This document shows, one piece after another, positions 27,960 to 36,904 of a DNA stretch of 64,000 nt. The first letter of the stretch is position 1. Every line of letters begins with the position of its first letter. The DNA comes from Lachnospiraceae bacterium (GTDB lineage Bacteria > Bacillota > Clostridia > Lachnospirales > Lachnospiraceae). The notes under the pieces were generated by a model. The model was not told where the DNA came from, did no database searches, and saw only the letters and a program-made list of their open reading frames with translations. The position numbers were made by a program, and so were the translations under genes. The DNA lies in the NCBI GenBank assembly GCA_017622875.1, contig JAGAQG010000051.1, forward strand, positions 52,142-116,141, given 5' to 3'.

Positions 27960-29165
27960 CTATCTTTCAAAGTCAACGTATTTTTCATTCCATACAACGG
28001 CTGTTTTCATTGGTGCGCCCTTGCAGAAAATTTTATTTTCATATGCATCGATTGGATCTTTAATAAATTCTTCTTTATCAATGAGTTCAACGATTTCGTT
28101 GTATCTGCTCTTTCCAAGGATTTCAATAGCTGCTTCCATATGTGCCTGACGGAAGTTAATGGAAGAAATGATCAGATGATTCTTGAATCCAAATGGCATG
28201 GTGTCAAATTTAACCACTGGTCCTAAAGAGAAGCTGTTGTACACACCGTTGCATCCCAACACACCGTATTTAAATGCAATATCATGCTCCACGTTTGTTC
28301 CGCTTGTTCCGATAAATAATGTTGCTGTTCCGCCAAGTTCTTCCTGAATCGCTACCGCTAATTCTTCATTTGTATCAAACTTGCTTTGCACATAATCTGC
28401 TTTTGCCTGTTCTAATGCGAAAGATACTTTTGGACTGTCTTTTTCACTTCTTGCTACAAATACAATTTTTGCTTCCGGATATTTCTGGCGGATTAAGTCT
28501 CCGATGAACATACCAGTTGTACCAAGACCAAAGATAACGGTTCTGTCAAAAACATGTTCTTTGGCAAGTTTTCTTGCTTCTTCTTCAGAACATTTATGTT
28601 TTGCCATTTCTACACGGAAGTTATGAGCACTTCCCATATCTTCCATACGTTCTAACTGGAATACCATACAGCCAAATGGGTCCGGGAATACCATTTTCTT
28701 CGCAAAAGATAACGCAATCTTTCCGTCTTTTACATATTCATCAGGGATTGGTAAAAGCATGTCCGGATTGTAGTAATTGTGGTCTGAAAAAAGTCCGTCT
28801 GCGCCGTCACAGCCATATTCGAAATAACTTTCTTCTTCTGTATATCTTGTAGGATCCCATGCGTTACCGCCACGGATCAGTACAATTGCAAAACGCTTCT
28901 GAGATGGTACCCATACCACGCCTTCGTGTCCATTGATCAGCCGTTTTTCATTTCCCGGGAATTTTTTATCCAACAGGCCTTCACTTCCCATACGCATTAA
29001 TTCGTGGTCTGTTCCGCAAAAACCTACAATGACACTTTCTGCCAAAATCCCTTCTTTTTCTTCTTCCCCGCGAAGTCTTCTTCTCGGCGGATTGATCAGA
29101 TTTACATCTCCATACACTAACGGATGCTCTTTATCATTCTGAAAATAAGTCCCCTTTACGATCAT
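27960..29165 (-). CDS. Glucose 1-dehydrogenase-like MDR oxidoreductase
   Basis: Dehydrogenase of 401 residues with an N-terminal GroES-like part (VIVGFCGTDHELM, INGHEGVVWV) and a Rossmann domain (TVIFGLGTTGMFIGDL). The C-terminal half resembles the glucose-dehydrogenase C-terminal domain. Zinc-type Cys and GHE residues are present, but no four-cysteine structural lobe is visible. The reaction is likely aldose to aldonolactone with NAD(P)+. It is the first gene of the minus-strand operon that continues with a second MDR enzyme and the lactonase-like amidohydrolase, divergent from uxaB. Confidence 0.82.
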   Translation of the reverse strand: MIVKGTYFQNDKEHPLVYGDVNLINPPRRRLRGEEEKEGILAESVIVGFCGTDHELMRMGSEGLLDKKFPGNEKRLINGHEGVVWVPSQKRFAIVLIRGGNAWDPTRYTEEESYFEYGCDGADGLFSDHNYYNPDMLLPIPDEYVKDGKIALSFAKKMVFPDPFGCMVFQLERMEDMGSAHNFRVEMAKHKCSEEEARKLAKEHVFDRTVIFGLGTTGMFIGDLIRQKYPEAKIVFVARSEKDSPKVSFALEQAKADYVQSKFDTNEELAVAIQEELGGTATLFIGTSGTNVEHDIAFKYGVLGCNGVYNSFSLGPVVKFDTMPFGFKNHLIISSINFRQAHMEAAIEILGKSRYNEIVELIDKEEFIKDPIDAYENKIFCKGAPMKTAVVWNEKYVDFER

Positions 29166-29209
29166 TTGAAAATCCCCCTAAAATCCCGTATTTACACGCT
29201 CTTTTTCTT

Positions 29210-29228
29210 TTAATTTTAACAAAATTAA
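29210..29228. promoter_or_regulatory. AT-rich inverted repeat in the uxaB / dehydrogenase divergent region
   Basis: Arms TTAATTTT and AAAATTAA around AAC, 50 bases before the uxaB start and beside a TAGAAT -10-like box (29231-29236). It could be an operator shared by both directions. Confidence 0.4.
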
Positions 29229-29277
29229 GATAGAATGAAAAGTGTATAAATCTATGTTTTGGATTAAGGGAGGCATT

Positions 29278-30738
29278 ATGGAACTGTTAAATAAAAGTAT
29301 CAAGAAACCCGTCAAGCGTCCGGTGAAAATCGTACAGTTTGGAGAAGGAAACTTTCTTCGCGGCTTTGTAGATTATATGATCGATATTGCAAATGAACAG
29401 GGCAGCTTCGATGGAAACATTGTCCTTGTCAAACCAAGAGAGAACGGAACTCTGGACAAATTTCACGCACAGGATTGTCTGTATACTGTATCTTTGCGTG
29501 GTCTGGTAGATGGAGAAGCAAAAGTCTCAAACAGAATCATCACCAGCGTTTCAGATGCAGTATCCTCTTACGTAGAATACGATAAGTATATGGCACTTGC
29601 AGAAATAGATTCTCTTCGTTTTGTGGTATCCAACACAACCGAAGCCGGTATCGTGTTCGACGATTCAGACGAATTCTCATTATGCCCGCCAAAATCTTTT
29701 CCGGGAAAATTGACTAAATTTTTATATCATAGATTCGAAACCTTTAAAGGAGATTTCGAGAAAGGTCTTATCATGCTCCCGACTGAGCTGATTGATGATA
29801 ATGGCATCGTACTACGGGAATGTATTCTGAAACTTATCGATCTTTGGGGACTTGGAGAAGACTTCAAAAACTGGGTAGAGGAAGCATGTATCTTTACTTC
29901 CACACTGGTTGACCGCATCATCACCGGTTATCCAAAAGCAAACGAAGAAGCCGAATGGGAAAAATTAGGCTACATTGACCGCATCATGGTAACTGGCGAA
30001 CCATTTGCACTCTGGGTAATCGAGAGCGCAAAAGACATCAGCGGAGAGCTCCCATTACCAGATGCCGGACTTCCAGTCATCTATACAGACAATCAGAAAC
30101 CATATAAACAACGTAAAGTTCGCATTTTAAACGGTGCTCATACTTCTTTCGTACTGGCTTCTTATCTGATGGGAAATGATATCGTAAGAGAATCCATGAA
30201 TGATGACGATGTGAGAAACTTCATGATGGGCACACTTCACGAAGAAGTAATCCCTACATTATCTCTTCCAAAGGCTGATTTGGAAGAATTTGCAGACGCG
30301 GTAGTGACACGCTTCAACAATCCATACGTAGACCACGCACTTCTCGCAATCTCTTTGAACTCTGTTTCCAAATGGAGAGCAAGATGTATGCCTAGCTTTT
30401 TAGAATACATTGAAAAGACCGGAAAACTGCCTGCTCGTCTAACTTTTTCCTTAGCTGCTTTAATGGCTTTCTACACAGGAAATGAAATCAAGGACAATGC
30501 GCTCATTGGTCACAGAGGGGAACAGGAATACAATGTTATGGACGACATGGCCGTGCTTGAATTCTTCCGCGAGAATTCCGGAAAACCATCTGCAGAATTT
30601 TCAAAAGCATTTTTAGGCAGAGCAGATTTCTTCGGTCAGGACTTAAATGAAATTACAGGACTGACAGATGCGATTGCCGCACACCTTGACGATATCAAAA
30701 CAAACGGCATGAGGGCAGCATTATGCAAAACTTTATAA
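29278..30738 (+). CDS. uxaB: Tagaturonate reductase / altronate oxidoreductase
   Basis: Cytosolic NADH-dependent reductase converting D-tagaturonate to D-altronate in galacturonate breakdown. It is 486 residues and of the mannitol-dehydrogenase family. The N-terminal Rossmann motif is IVQFGEGNFLRGF. The family core RKVRILNGAHTSFVLASYL carries the Asn and His of the active site, with catalytic Lys in QKPYKQRKVR upstream. GGGAGG lies 4-5 bases before this ATG; the frame extends to 29242 without a better site. It overlaps uxaA by 16 bases. No uxaC or KDG kinase is in the window. Confidence 0.93.
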   Translation: MELLNKSIKKPVKRPVKIVQFGEGNFLRGFVDYMIDIANEQGSFDGNIVLVKPRENGTLDKFHAQDCLYTVSLRGLVDGEAKVSNRIITSVSDAVSSYVEYDKYMALAEIDSLRFVVSNTTEAGIVFDDSDEFSLCPPKSFPGKLTKFLYHRFETFKGDFEKGLIMLPTELIDDNGIVLRECILKLIDLWGLGEDFKNWVEEACIFTSTLVDRIITGYPKANEEAEWEKLGYIDRIMVTGEPFALWVIESAKDISGELPLPDAGLPVIYTDNQKPYKQRKVRILNGAHTSFVLASYLMGNDIVRESMNDDDVRNFMMGTLHEEVIPTLSLPKADLEEFADAVVTRFNNPYVDHALLAISLNSVSKWRARCMPSFLEYIEKTGKLPARLTFSLAALMAFYTGNEIKDNALIGHRGEQEYNVMDDMAVLEFFRENSGKPSAEFSKAFLGRADFFGQDLNEITGLTDAIAAHLDDIKTNGMRAALCKTL

Positions 30739-32207
30739 AGATCAATGACAACGATAATGTCATCGTTGCATTAAATACAATTCCTGAAGGCGCCGAAATT
30801 TCTTTGGAAGGCGGATTCAACGTAAAAGCAAACATGGAAATTCCTGCAGGTCACAAAATGGCTATCAGTGATATCGCTGATGGTGCCGAGGTTATCAAAT
30901 ACGGTTATCGCATCGGTTTTACAAAAGAAGCAGTAAAATGCGGTGACTGGATTCATGTACATAATTTAAAAACCAGTCTTGGCGATTTATTGGAATATAC
31001 CTATGAACCAACTCCTGTAGAAGAACAAAAAACTGAAGATGTTACATTTATGGGCTTCAACCGTCCAGACGGCAAAGTTGGCGTTCGCAATGAAATCTGG
31101 GTCATCCCAACGGTTGGCTGTGTGAATAATGTGGCAACTGCCATCGCAAAAAAAGCAAATGAGTTTGTAAAGGGAACCGTAGATGAAGTCATCGCATATC
31201 CTCATCCTTACGGATGTTCCCAGATGGGCGATGATCAGGAAAACTCCCGTAAAATTTTAGCAGATCTGATCAATCATCCAAATGCAGGCGGTGTTTTAGT
31301 CTTGGGGCTTGGATGTGAAAACAGCAGTATTGACGTACTAAAACCTTATATTGGGGATTATGATGAAAATCGTGTGAAATTTATTGTTTCTCAGGAACAT
31401 GAAGATGAAATTGAAGCTTCCGTAGAGGCAATTAAAGAGCTTATCGACTATGCCGCAACGTTCAAACGAGAACCGATCAGTGTCAGCAAATTAGTGATTG
31501 GTATGAAATGCGGCGGCTCTGATGGATTATCAGGCATTACCGCAAATCCGTTAGTAGGGCGTTTCTCAGATCTGCTCATTTCTAAAGGCGGCACAACCAT
31601 ATTGACAGAAGTACCGGAGATGTTCGGTGCGGAAACCATTTTAATGAATCGATGCGCGAATGAAGAACTGTTTCATAAAACCGTAGATTTGATCAATGAC
31701 TTTAAGAACTATTTTAAGAGTCACAATCAGACCATTTACGAAAACCCGTCACCGGGTAATAAAAAAGGCGGCATCTCTACATTAGAAGATAAATCTTTAG
31801 GATGTACACAGAAATCTGGGAGCACCCTGGTAAAAGGTGTTTTGGCCTATGCGGAAACTGTAAAAACTCCGGGCCTGAACCTTTTAAGCGCTCCTGGAAA
31901 TGACCTGGTGGCTTCCACTGCCCTTGCTGCTGCAGGCGCACACATTGTACTGTTTACTACCGGTCGAGGTACACCATTTGCCTGCCCGGTTCCAACGGTC
32001 AAAATTTCGACAAACTCTGCTCTGGCTTCCAAGAAATCCAATTGGATCGACTTTAATGCAGGTGTTCTCGTAGAAGACAAACCGATGAAAGTCGTTGAAA
32101 AGGAATTCTTCGACTATGTCGTTGCAGCTGCTTCAGGCGAGAAGGTTTGCAGCGAAAAGGCCGGATTCCATGATTTTGCAATTTTCAAGCAGGGAGTGAC
32201 ATTATAG
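30723..32207 (+). CDS. uxaA: Altronate dehydratase
   Basis: Converts D-altronate to 2-keto-3-deoxygluconate. It is 494 residues. The N-terminal SAF domain (about 1-90, NVIVALNTIPEGAEIS) is followed by the catalytic domain with GFNRPDGKVGVRNEIWVIPTVGC (shortened: conserved residues GVRN at about 115), YPHPYGCSQMGDD, and LVIGMKCGGSDGLSGITANP, a cysteine-rich iron-site region. It starts inside the uxaB end and stops before a strong terminator at 32221-32246. Confidence 0.95.
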   Translation: MQNFIKINDNDNVIVALNTIPEGAEISLEGGFNVKANMEIPAGHKMAISDIADGAEVIKYGYRIGFTKEAVKCGDWIHVHNLKTSLGDLLEYTYEPTPVEEQKTEDVTFMGFNRPDGKVGVRNEIWVIPTVGCVNNVATAIAKKANEFVKGTVDEVIAYPHPYGCSQMGDDQENSRKILADLINHPNAGGVLVLGLGCENSSIDVLKPYIGDYDENRVKFIVSQEHEDEIEASVEAIKELIDYAATFKREPISVSKLVIGMKCGGSDGLSGITANPLVGRFSDLLISKGGTTILTEVPEMFGAETILMNRCANEELFHKTVDLINDFKNYFKSHNQTIYENPSPGNKKGGISTLEDKSLGCTQKSGSTLVKGVLAYAETVKTPGLNLLSAPGNDLVASTALAAAGAHIVLFTTGRGTPFACPVPTVKISTNSALASKKSNWIDFNAGVLVEDKPMKVVEKEFFDYVVAAASGEKVCSEKAGFHDFAIFKQGVTL

Positions 32208-32220
32208 GAAAATGTACAAA

Positions 32221-32246
32221 AGCGGCATACCATTCGGTACGCCGCT
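32221..32246. terminator. Terminator between uxaA and the convergent PNPOx gene
   Basis: Interrupted stem AGCGGC/GCCGCT with inner ACC/GGT. The plus-strand exit is TACTTTTATTTTTA. Confidence 0.82.
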
Positions 32247-32257
32247 TACTTTTATTT

Positions 32258-32626
32258 TTATGACCATTTACATTCTACGATCTTAATTTTAAACACCACA
32301 TAATGCATTGCTGTCGCATCCGGAAAATTTCTCTGCACAGAAGGGCATTCATCCAGCATCTTTTCTTTAATCACCATATCTGTACATTCAGAAGCGATAC
32401 CATCAATGCGAAGCCAGCTTCTGGAACCCGGTTTCTGCGCAATGATCTGCATATTCGGATTCAGTTTTAACTGCTTATACACATCCTTCATATCCCCTGT
32501 AGAAATATACAAGTCACCTTCGTGCTCCATGACAGCTCCAAATGGGCGTCCTGCCGGAAAATCCCCATTCAGTGTTAACACATAGAACACACCACATTCT
32601 TTCAAAAAATCACATGCCATGCTCAT
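32258..32626 (-). CDS. Pyridoxamine 5'-phosphate oxidase-fold protein
   Basis: Flavin-binding split-barrel protein, 122 residues. The fold signature is FYVLTLNGDFPAGRPFGAV, GDLYISTGDMKDVYKQL, and SRSWLRIDG. Such small members usually bind FMN, F420 or heme, and the substrate is unknown. GGGAGG lies 8 bases before the ATG. It is monocistronic and convergent with uxaA. Confidence 0.82.
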   Translation of the reverse strand: MSMACDFLKECGVFYVLTLNGDFPAGRPFGAVMEHEGDLYISTGDMKDVYKQLKLNPNMQIIAQKPGSRSWLRIDGIASECTDMVIKEKMLDECPSVQRNFPDATAMHYVVFKIKIVECKWS

Positions 32627-32705
32627 AGTAAAATCCTCCCTATCAGTTTATTATAAACCTTTCAGAAAATTTTACAATATTTGACTTTACATAATTTAAC
32701 ATACA

Positions 32706-32753
32706 ATACGTTTTACAGCAAAACTTGACGAACGTATGTTTGTGTTATAAAAT
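32706..32753 (+). promoter_or_regulatory. Promoter with inverted repeat upstream of rhuM
   Basis: TTGACG (32725-32730), 17-base spacer, TAAAAT (32748-32753). The -35 box is flanked by ATACGTT (32706-32712) and AACGTAT (32731-32737), an operator-like arrangement that could allow autoregulation by the HTH-bearing product. Confidence 0.65.
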
Positions 32754-32790
32754 GGTATCAAAGATAATACTTTAGGGGATGTTTTAAAAT

Positions 32791-33807
32791 ATGGAAATCA
32801 ACGTAGAAGAAAAAAAATTCCAAATACGTAATAGTACAGTCGATTTTTTGGTCTTCACTAAGCAAAATTCAGAAGATGGAATTGAAGTACGAGTACATGA
32901 TGAAAATGTTTGGCTCACGCAAAAAAGCATGGCGCAATTATTTGATTGTAGTACGGATAATATTTCTTTGCATCTTAAAAATATTTTTAAAGCCGGAGAA
33001 CTCGATCCAAAAGCAGTTACCGAGAAATACTCGGCAACTGCTTCCGATGGCAAAAACTATCTGACTAAGTTCTATAATTTAGATGCCATTATTTCCGTAG
33101 GTTACCGCATTAATTCTTTAAGAGCCACACAATTTCGTCAATGGGCCACAAAAGTATTAAGAACTTATACAATCCAAGGATATGTATTAGATAAAAAACG
33201 TTTAGAAAACGGACAAATTTTTGATGAGGAATATTTTGAACATTTACTAGATGAAATACGTGAAATACGTGCAAGTGAACGTAAATTTTATCAGAAAATT
33301 ACTGATATCTATTCCACTGCAGTTGACTATTCAAAAGATTCCATTATCACAAAAGATTTTTTTGCAACGGTACAAAACAAACTCCATTTTGCAATTCACG
33401 GACACACCGCCGCAGAACTAATTGTCGAAAGAGCCAACCACAAAAAAGAAAACATGGGACTAACCAGCTGGAAAAATGCCCCTTCTGGAAAAATCGTAAA
33501 AGCAGATGTCAGCATTGCCAAAAATTATTTATCCCTTCTTGAAATAAAGGATTTGAATCAGTTCGTTTCCATGTATCTGGACTATGCGGAACGTCAAGCC
33601 CGCAAAAGAATTCCTATGACGATGGAAGACTGGGCAAAAAAACTAGATGTTTTTTTGCAGTTAAATGAAGAAACCATCCTGCAAGGCAAAGGAACTGTCA
33701 CCGCAGAAATAGCCAAGGCATTTGCTGAAAGTGAATTCGAGAAATATCGTTCTATCCAAGATAAGCAATATCAGAGTGATTTTGATCGTTTAATCAGCGA
33801 ACTTTAA
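32791..33807 (+). CDS. rhuM: RhuM family protein (virulence/phage-antirepressor type)
   Basis: A 338-residue RhuM-family (PF13310) protein. The conserved N-terminal half has VWLTQKSMAQLFDCSTDNIS (HTH-like), LKNIFKAGEL, KFYNLDAIISVGYRINSLRA and FRQWATKVLRTYTIQGY. The C-terminal half is helical (NKLHFAIHGHTAAELI; YLDYAERQARKRIPMTMEDW), as in proteins joined to Fic/Doc domains, but no HPFxxGN Fic motif is seen. The family is found in pathogenicity islands and near mobile elements and defence genes; its function is unknown. It is a single gene with its own promoter and terminator. No other mobile gene is next to it. Confidence 0.88.
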   Translation: MEINVEEKKFQIRNSTVDFLVFTKQNSEDGIEVRVHDENVWLTQKSMAQLFDCSTDNISLHLKNIFKAGELDPKAVTEKYSATASDGKNYLTKFYNLDAIISVGYRINSLRATQFRQWATKVLRTYTIQGYVLDKKRLENGQIFDEEYFEHLLDEIREIRASERKFYQKITDIYSTAVDYSKDSIITKDFFATVQNKLHFAIHGHTAAELIVERANHKKENMGLTSWKNAPSGKIVKADVSIAKNYLSLLEIKDLNQFVSMYLDYAERQARKRIPMTMEDWAKKLDVFLQLNEETILQGKGTVTAEIAKAFAESEFEKYRSIQDKQYQSDFDRLISEL

Positions 33808-33843
33808 TTACTTACCCCCAAAATACATCGTACTCAAAGCAAG

Positions 33844-33866
33844 TGCCCTGCCAGATTGGCAGGGCA
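33844..33866. terminator. Bidirectional terminator between rhuM and glgB
   Basis: Perfect stem TGCCCTGCC-AGATT-GGCAGGGCA between convergent genes. T-runs are short on both sides. Confidence 0.7.
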
Positions 33867-33883
33867 TCTAACATTTATTCATT

Positions 33884-35665
33884 TTACTTTACACTGAAAA
33901 TCATTGCAGAAAATGGATTTAGATTACATCTAAGTGTTCCATTATCAAATTGTACCTTTTCGACTCCCTCTGGCGTCTGACCTCCAAAGCGGTTCCAGTC
34001 ACTGTACAGCAGAATATCCCCAGAGTTTAAATTTTCGATTTTTACTTCATAATCCTTCTGCACCTGAGCGCTGAAGTTAAAGACAGCTGCCAGCTTTTCG
34101 TTTTTACTTTGTCTTAAAATGGCATAAATACATCTGCCTTCCTGATGGCAGTCGAGCCACTGGAAACCTTCTTCTTTATAATCCCACTCTGAAAGTGAAG
34201 GATGCTTCAGATAAATGTGGTTCAATTCTTTCATGAACTGATAGAAAGAATCATGAATCGGATATTTTCTAAGTTCCCAGTCCTGCTCTCTCTTTTCGTC
34301 CCATTCGCGCAGCTGACCGAACTCATTTCCCATGAAGTTCAGTTTCTTTCCCGGATGTACCATCATATAAAGATACATTGCCCTCGCCTGCGGAAATTTA
34401 CCCTCATACTGTCCGTTCATTTTCTGCATGATCGTCGCTTTTCCATGAACCACCTCATCATGGGATAACGGAAGCAGATAATTTTCATTTCTAAAATAAT
34501 ACATAGAAAATGTCAGCTTATGATAGTTCTGTGTTCTGTACTCCGGACCCGTCTGGAAATATTCCAAGGTATCATGCATCCATCCCATGTCCCATTTATA
34601 GTCAAATCCAAGCCCGCCCTGATCGACCGCCTTGGTCACATTCTGGAAATTTGTCGAATCCTCTGCCGCCAAAAGGCATCCCGGATTTCTTCTCTTCAAT
34701 TCCTGATTCATCAATTTGATGAACTCCACAGCGTTTCCATTGACACCGCGCTTTTCATCTCCCTGCCAGTAAATGATCCGGCTGATGGCATCCATACGCA
34801 GACCATCAAAATGGTATTCCTTCAGCCAGTAATTTGCCGCAGACTGCAAAAAGCTTCGCACCTCTCCGCGGGAATGCATAAAGTTGCTGCTGCCCCATTC
34901 ACTGACCCCCACATCTGTATGCGGATATTCATATAACGCAGTTCCGTCATACTTTGTCAGGCCATAGGAATCCACCGCAAAATGTACCGGTACATAGTCC
35001 AGAATCGCACCAATCCCGTTTTGATGGAGCTTATCAATAAGTGCCTTTAACTGATTCATGGTTCCATAACGACTGGTCGGTGCAAAAAATCCGGTATTCT
35101 GATATCCCCAGCTCTCGTCACACGGATGTTCACTGAGCGGTAAAAATTCCACATAGTTATAACCCGCTTCTCTTAAATATGTAATCAACGGTTCTGCAAT
35201 CTCATCATAGGAATACCAGCCGGTCGCTTCCTCGCTCTTCTTTCTCCAGGAACCAAGATGAAGCTCGTAAATATTTAATGGTTTTTCCTTTCTGTCACAG
35301 CGTGACTTCATCCATCTTTCATCCTGAAACTGATAATCATGCAAATTGCGGATAACAGACTTATGATTCGGACGAAGCTCCATGCCAAATCCATATGGGT
35401 CACAATGTTCTACCGGTTCATTGTTCTGCCCATAAATGCGGTACTCATAAAGGTCCCCAGCTTTCGCATCTGCTACATATACTTCATAAAAGTTCCCATC
35501 ATTGACTCTCTGCATTGGAATCGCCTCATTATTCCAGAGAAGCACTGCACCTTTGGCACTCGGTGCGAAGGTACGAAATACAACCCCTTTTTCTACCACA
35601 TGAGCTCCCAGCCACTCATAAGCATCAAAAATCTTTCCTGTATAAAAACCATAGAAGTCCATCAT
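33884..35665 (-). CDS. glgB: 1,4-alpha-glucan branching enzyme
   Basis: GH13 glycogen-branching enzyme, 593 residues. It is shorter than the usual 630-730 because it has only one N-terminal CBM48 domain (about 10-110). Catalytic motifs are DYVPVHF (region I), DGLRMDAISRI (nucleophile Asp), LLAAEDS (acid Glu) and PLSHDEVVHGK (transition-state Asp/His). GGAGG lies 9 bases before the ATG. No other glycogen gene is nearby. It faces a TetR regulator across 141 bases, which may control it. Confidence 0.95.
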   Translation of the reverse strand: MMDFYGFYTGKIFDAYEWLGAHVVEKGVVFRTFAPSAKGAVLLWNNEAIPMQRVNDGNFYEVYVADAKAGDLYEYRIYGQNNEPVEHCDPYGFGMELRPNHKSVIRNLHDYQFQDERWMKSRCDRKEKPLNIYELHLGSWRKKSEEATGWYSYDEIAEPLITYLREAGYNYVEFLPLSEHPCDESWGYQNTGFFAPTSRYGTMNQLKALIDKLHQNGIGAILDYVPVHFAVDSYGLTKYDGTALYEYPHTDVGVSEWGSSNFMHSRGEVRSFLQSAANYWLKEYHFDGLRMDAISRIIYWQGDEKRGVNGNAVEFIKLMNQELKRRNPGCLLAAEDSTNFQNVTKAVDQGGLGFDYKWDMGWMHDTLEYFQTGPEYRTQNYHKLTFSMYYFRNENYLLPLSHDEVVHGKATIMQKMNGQYEGKFPQARAMYLYMMVHPGKKLNFMGNEFGQLREWDEKREQDWELRKYPIHDSFYQFMKELNHIYLKHPSLSEWDYKEEGFQWLDCHQEGRCIYAILRQSKNEKLAAVFNFSAQVQKDYEVKIENLNSGDILLYSDWNRFGGQTPEGVEKVQFDNGTLRCNLNPFSAMIFSVK

Positions 35666-35806
35666 ATGTACTTTCCTCCATTAATTGACTATCGTCTAAT
35701 ATTTTACTATAATCATTTTAACAAAGTACTTTTCAGACTCCCACTTTCAATTTCAGGGTATCTGTCAATTACTAGACATATTTCAAAAATCGACTAGGAA
35801 AAAGCT

Positions 35807-36343
35807 ATGGATTTAAGAGAAAAGAAAACAAAAAGAAATATTCGAAACGCATTTATTGAGCTGCGCGCTCATAAGCCGCTGGAACGCATCAGCGTCAAAG
35901 AACTGGCCGAGCTTGCCGAGATCAGCAAAGCCACTTTTTATCTGCATTATAAAGATATCTACGACTTATCAGATCAGTTACAAAAAGAAGTGATCACTGA
36001 TGTTCTGACCAGTCTGGAACACCCGGATCTGTTCCTGACCGATACACCAGCATTTACTTCCGCTCTTTTTTATGCATTTTATGCGCAGCATTCGCTCATT
36101 GAAATTTTATTTTCCGATTCTCAATCGTCTGTACTGCCGCTGAGCATTGAAAAAGAATTGAAGGATTACATTTTTCAACGTATTCCATCTGCCAGAGATA
36201 ATGCACGCTTTAATATCCTGCTCACTTATCAGATTCTGGGAGGATTTCACGTTTATATGCAATACCGAAAAAACTATAGCATTGATTATATGATGGAAGT
36301 CTTGACCGATATCACATCTGTTCCATATCCTTCTTTAGAATAA
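35807..36343 (+). CDS. TetR/AcrR family regulator
   Basis: A 178-residue regulator. The N-terminal DNA-binding domain is TKRNIRNAFIELR, then ISVKELAELAEISKATFYLHYKDIYDL (shortened), the canonical TetR helix-turn-helix ending in FYxHYKD. The C-terminal ligand domain is unassigned. It is divergent from glgB. The 141-base gap has TGTC/GACA half-sites (35763-35778) that could be an operator, though this is weak. A terminator follows. Confidence 0.88.
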   Translation: MDLREKKTKRNIRNAFIELRAHKPLERISVKELAELAEISKATFYLHYKDIYDLSDQLQKEVITDVLTSLEHPDLFLTDTPAFTSALFYAFYAQHSLIEILFSDSQSSVLPLSIEKELKDYIFQRIPSARDNARFNILLTYQILGGFHVYMQYRKNYSIDYMMEVLTDITSVPYPSLE

Positions 36344-36358
36344 TTTATGCACAAAAAA

Positions 36359-36384
36359 TCCCCGCTTCCTGCTGGAAGCGGGGA
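36359..36384. terminator. Strong terminator between the TetR gene and the FucU operon
   Basis: Eleven-base arms TCCCCGCTTCC/GGAAGCGGGGA with a TGCT loop. The minus exit is ATTTTTTGTG, so it mainly ends the FucU-side operon. Confidence 0.88.
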
Positions 36385-36403
36385 TGAATCTGTCGTTCTT
36401 TAA

Positions 36404-36850
36404 TTATTCAACAACTACACCCTTCTGTAACATTACATTTGCATAAAGTGCTTTTTCGCTTGTAGCGATGATGCAGTAAACTTCTTTTGCTTCATCATAG
36501 AATTTGAATCTTTCGATATTTCCTACGCAGTCAGCACCTCTGTCATCATATTTTGCGATGATTTCTTTATAAGTGTCCCAGATTGGAGTTTCAACTTTGC
36601 CAACATCCCCTGGCATTAATTCCATAAGGTTTACTGGTTTTTCAACATAAGTATCCAGTGGAAATACTTTCAGGATCGCATCAAGAATTTCTGGAACCCC
36701 ATGTCCATCGCAGCGAATAACGATTGCATTTTTTCCCATAGATTCTGATGGGAAATTACCATCGGAAATTACGAGACGATCGCTGTGTCCCATTTCGCAT
36801 AATACTTTCAATAATTCTGGTGATAAAATCTGTGGAATACCTTTTAACAT
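36404..36850 (-). CDS. fucU: RbsD/FucU family sugar mutarotase
   Basis: Cytosolic mutarotase of 148 residues that interconverts anomers of an imported sugar. The N-terminal ILSPELLKVLCEMGHSDRLVISDGNFP has the conserved His and Asp. The C-terminal YANVMLQKGVVV matches FucU more than the shorter RbsD. It closes a block with a sugar-binding lipoprotein and two FGGY kinases. Together with fucI (55198) this supports a fucose, arabinose or ribose type substrate. The gap to the lipoprotein gene is 54 bases. Confidence 0.88.
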   Translation of the reverse strand: MLKGIPQILSPELLKVLCEMGHSDRLVISDGNFPSESMGKNAIVIRCDGHGVPEILDAILKVFPLDTYVEKPVNLMELMPGDVGKVETPIWDTYKEIIAKYDDRGADCVGNIERFKFYDEAKEVYCIIATSEKALYANVMLQKGVVVE

Positions 36851-36904
36851 TATAAAATCCCCCTAAAATGTTTTTTATTTCATCAGCATCCGCTGAGAAA
36901 GCTC

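Noticed and set aside
35763-35778. TGTC...GACA element as a TetR operator
   Set aside because: The arms are only four bases and no second copy supports it. It is mentioned under the regulator but not called as a site.
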